A stretch of DNA of 64,000 bases from Bacillota bacterium. Lineage in GTDB: Bacteria > Bacillota > Sulfobacillia > Sulfobacillales > Sulfobacillaceae. The stretch spans positions 23,311 through 87,310 of the forward strand of contig JAKBWA010000104.1 in NCBI GenBank assembly GCA_021841025.1, given 5' to 3'. A program made the position numbers and the translations under genes. The notes below the pieces were generated by a model. That model was not told the DNA's origin. It did not search any database and saw only the letters and a program-made list of their open reading frames with translations. The first letter of the stretch is position 1. Every line of letters begins with the position of its first letter. Below, piece by piece: positions 61,187-64,000 of this stretch.

Positions 61187-62895
61187 GACTAAACAGACCA
61201 AACAGACTAAACGCATATTAATCACCACTGCCCCTCTTAACATGACAATGAATCATAAACTAGGGCAAAAGCTTTCACGAAAGCGGAAAGGTAAGTGTTG
61301 GGATGTCCGAATGTATGATGAGTATTGTCATTCCGGTATTTTACTGAAGCTGCAATAATTTTCACGGGTTAACGGGCAACTTTTCCTAGGCCTCCGAAAA
61401 AAGGAACAGCGCGGTATATCTTATTGTTGGCTTCGGATGATCAACTGGACGGACAGTTTCTTAGTCGGATCCGTGAGCCTATCCAACGGTATGATGGTTT
61501 GGGTTTGATTGATGGCCGATGTATTGTCAGCAGAAACATCGAGTCTTTCCGTTCACGGCGCTTGTCGGATATTGCGCACCCGGATCCACCGTGGCTTGTG
61601 TGCTCGCCAATGGTAAGTTATATGGACTGTATTCATCGGTTGCAACCAATCGAGGAGCGTTGCCAGCGGCAGGGGGCATTGTGAACGACAATTCATGGAC
61701 CGGAGATTTATGAAGCCTTTGTGCGCACCGCAGCTCGTGAATCAGTGCTTTTTGACGCCGAAGCGATCAGCATGTGGATCAGACCACTCAAACCCCGTAT
61801 TTTTTGGGAAATGGGCTGCTTGCGGATTATGAGATCATGACCATGAACCATCTGCTTCGAGACACCGCTGTAAGCAAACATCTGCACGTTACGACGGTCT
61901 TGCATCGGCTGAGGAGTAGTATGGGCTGCAAAATACAATTATGCGTGGGTAATGACCTTGACCAGGATGGCCGTGTCAGTCCGACAATGATTGCCGACAT
62001 GTGGGATGCTTATTGGGAATACTCGAGACAGGAGCGCGTCGCATTAATTGCACCTCGATACCGTCTTCCTGATTAACAAAAAATCAAGTCATAGGCTTTG
62101 TCAAAGTCTTTACGGAAATACTCGCTGGTGTGGCGTACGATGACGACGGGTAATCCGGTAAAAGTTGAAGTGTGTTCTCTCGTATTGGTGCATAAATTGT
62201 TCAGGAAGAAATTTACTGTGACCAACTACCCACTGGCAAGACGATGTTATTACACCCGTAATCTTATCCGAATGTGCTGGGCGCATGGGCTGATAAATAG
62301 TGTGTGCGTTTTCATTGCTAGCCTTATCTTGATGTACGAAATGGCGGGGATTCTTGTATTTGAAAACGACCGTTGAAAGAAACTTAGAGCCATTGTGCGA
62401 GGAATTTATCATGGTCTTGTGGGCCGCATGGGGCCGTTGCCACCTTGACTTCTTGTCCGGAATGCCGTCTAGGACTTGGAACAAAATACAAAACTCTGAC
62501 AGATTCTCAAAACACACGGCAGGATTAACTGGCCTTGAGATTCACCCCGTCTCCGTGATACATACTGATCATCGACGAATCCGGATGGGCGGCCAGGTCG
62601 TGCGCTAAAGTCAGGATCCGCCCGGTTGACCGGGCGTCACCGAAATCTGCTGGTCCGAATTGAAGCGGAAAGATTTTCCGCGGATCATCGTGTCCATACC
62701 AATGTTTTCGCTATCGGTATCGTCAATTCCTTTGAGAAAACCTACTCCAATTAAAAAAATTTTGAGTGTGCAGAGATGTGCATACGAGTCAACGGATTAC
62801 CTAGCGCTCCCAATTTCGCTCAAAGATGTGGGTAATGAAAAGCTAAAGTCCCTAACCAACCGAAAACATTAGTGACTACTTAGCCCATAAGCAAT
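61187..62895. other. Long stretch of decayed or non-coding DNA
   Basis: About 1.7 kb. Directly after the DUF2079 stop are short repeats of AAACAGAC/AACAGACTAAAC. From about 61424 to 62076 the plus strand is open in turn in three frames, each reading protein-like (QFLSRIREPIQRYDG, then APGSTVACVLANGKLYGLYS, then GPEIYEAFVRTAARESVLFD, then DGRVSPTMIADMWDAYWEY), as expected for a broken gene; I cannot name it. At 62619-62636 CGCCCGG-TTGA-CCGGGCG forms a tight hairpin. Nothing else is supported. Confidence 0.4.
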
Positions 62896-63201
62896 AAGTT
62901 AATCGTGAACGCGATAACCATTACAACAGCTAATGCCCGATATGGCGGTGTATGGTGAGGATGTGATTCTCCCAACGCCATGGCTCCGAATCCATCCCGA
63001 CCCATGGAAAAGCGAATTCGGGGATCCGACAGTGGCAGTGGCTAGCACCGACAAAAAAGCCGAGATTGTGGATCCAAACACAATAATCGCCCTCTTGATG
63101 TTACCAACATAATTTTGGGCCAGGGATGCTAGGGGTGCGATGAATTCGGCAAATTTCTTGACTCCGGGGATGCTACGCCCCTGGATCATGCAGTGCAACA
63201 A
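62896..63201 (-). pseudogene. APC-family amino acid permease relic
   Basis: A minus-strand frame reads APLASLAQNYVGNIKRAIIV, then STISAFLSVLATATVGSPNS and GVGRITSSPYTAI, which follows the helix 7-8 region of amino acid permeases (PLA-x-LA-x-x-Y-x-G, LISA-x-x-A-x-A-x-A, SR-x-LF-x-M, LGRI-x-P-x-Y-x-TP). Only about 80 residues remain and the surrounding frames are broken. A dead fragment of a carrier different from the intact permease at 3446. Confidence 0.6.
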
Positions 63202-63406
63202 TCCTATCGATTTTAGCGAATTGGCACCAACGATAGACTCTCGAGTGTGGGGGTGTCGAGATACATCATTTTATAGTCCTTACCGCTATCTTCATTTAGG
63301 CGGCCTATAAAAATTAGTTTTCACTATGCAAAGGACAAAAGGGGGGGAATGTCGAATGTATAGGTCACAGCAGAGAGGGAGGCATTCGACGATAGACACT
63401 CAAGAT

Positions 63407-64000
63407 ATGGAAGGTAAAATCCGGAAAAAGTATGGACGGCTGGCGCCCTTTTTAGATGAAAAACTGCGTCGATTAATGGCCGCGAGTGAAGCCTGGGCAC
63501 TGGGATACGGAGGCATCGCCCTCGTGTCCCGAGCCACGGGATTGTCGATTCCCACGATTCGTACGGGTTTGGCTGAGCTGGAAGACCCGGACACGATCAT
63601 CGGAGATCGGATTCGCCGGCCCGGAGCAGGCCGGAAACCCCTCGTCGAGACCGACCCGACCTGGTTAGCCGATTGAGATGCCCTCATTGAACCCGCTACG
63701 CGTGGGGATCCGGAATGTCCGCTGCGATGGACGTCGAAAAGTCTGGAGAAACTGGCCCGGGAGTTACAAGCTGACGGCCATCCCATCAGTCCGAGCACTG
63801 TCGCCGCCCTCTTGCCTGACCAGGGCTATCGTTTACAGAGCCCGCGGAAAATCCACGAAGGATCCGTCGACCATCCGGATCGGGACGATCAATTCCCGTG
63901 GATTCATGATCAGACTCGGGCCTTTCAGGAGGCGGGACAACCCGTCATTTCGGTGGATACCAAGAAAAAAGAGTGAGTGGGGAACTTTCGCCAGGCGGGT
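63407..64000 (+). pseudogene. ISAzo13-family transposase, 5' part, with in-frame TGA codons
   Basis: From MEGKIRKKYGRLAPFLDEKL onward the sequence follows ISAzo13-type transposases: GYGGIALVSRATGLSIPTI, RRPGAGRKPL, RGDPECPLRWTSKSLEKLA, ISPSTVAALLPDQGYRLQS, and VISVDTKKKE at the start of the catalytic domain. TGA at 63674-63676 and again at 63974-63976 interrupts the frame where relatives have sense codons; no frameshift is present. The gene continues beyond the right edge. It is probably inactivated by two point mutations. Confidence 0.88.

Noticed and set aside
16193-64000. Reassignment of TGA to an amino acid in this genome
   Set aside because: Many intact genes end in TGA at the expected family length (for example the crotonase, both dehydrogenases and tnpB), so TGA is a normal stop here.
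1-64000. CRISPR array, rRNA or tRNA genes
   Set aside because: No regularly spaced repeats and no rRNA or tRNA-like sequence were noticed in the window.

Overview
The window looks like a chromosomal segment of a Gram-positive, Sulfobacillus-like acidophilic Firmicute. That identification is an inference from gene content and style: strong AGGAGG-type ribosome binding sites, many GTG/TTG starts, an M-box Mg2+ riboswitch, PucR/CdaR-type regulators, a TusA-like ORF, Nramp-type carriers, and IS607, IS1595 and ISAzo13-type elements. Nothing in the window proves the species. Well-packed operons alternate with 0.5-1.5 kb stretches holding decayed genes or nothing I can recognise.

Layout. 1-2.9 kb: possible remnants, a membrane-anchored beta-propeller-like protein and a macro-domain protein. 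3.4-12.3 kb: APC amino-acid permease, EAL-GAF protein, polytopic membrane protein, M24 peptidase, then a same-strand run of bcp-type peroxiredoxin, endonuclease III, a receiver-like protein, a patatin-like lipase and a GAF-GGDEF cyclase. 13-16.1 kb: a dehydrogenase-like Rossmann protein, then an elaborate leader (sigma70-type promoter, M-box aptamer, strong hairpin, short leader ORF, two mutually exclusive stems of which one hides the Shine-Dalgarno) ahead of an Nramp-related transporter. 16.2-19.2 kb: an IS607-family element with an intact tnpB and a dead tnpA that has been split by an IS1595-family element with a clear 8-bp target duplication. 19.7-26.2 kb: a second Nramp-like carrier, a GH18 lipoprotein, a TusA-like ORF with TGA at the catalytic cysteine position, a DODA-type dioxygenase and a TRIC-type channel protein.

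29.1-42.8 kb is a catabolic island. A PucR/CdaR-like regulator is divergent from an operon of crotonase, AtuA (DUF1446) protein, small AtuA-like protein, three acyl-CoA ligases and two acyl-CoA dehydrogenases, followed by a MaoC-type hydratase wreck and an acyl-CoA carboxylase carboxyltransferase. The logic (activate, dehydrogenate, carboxylate, hydrate) resembles acyclic-terpene or branched-chain acid degradation, but the biotin carboxylase subunit is not in the window. 43.6-52.2 kb is a ureide island: Asp/Glu/hydantoin-type racemase, M20 amidohydrolase, allantoate/N-carbamoyl amidohydrolase, PucR regulator, allantoinase and NCS1 permease, with overlapping or closely spaced genes and a hydantoinase fragment at the end. 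It probably feeds on allantoin or related hydantoins as nitrogen source.

52.2-56 kb holds two more c-di-GMP proteins (GGDEF with a degenerate HD domain, and EAL-PAS). 56-64 kb is poor in genes: two or three small conserved-looking proteins, an IS256-family relic, a large DUF2079 membrane protein, an APC permease relic, and the start of an ISAzo13-family transposase with in-frame TGA codons that runs off the window. No rRNA, tRNA or CRISPR array was seen.
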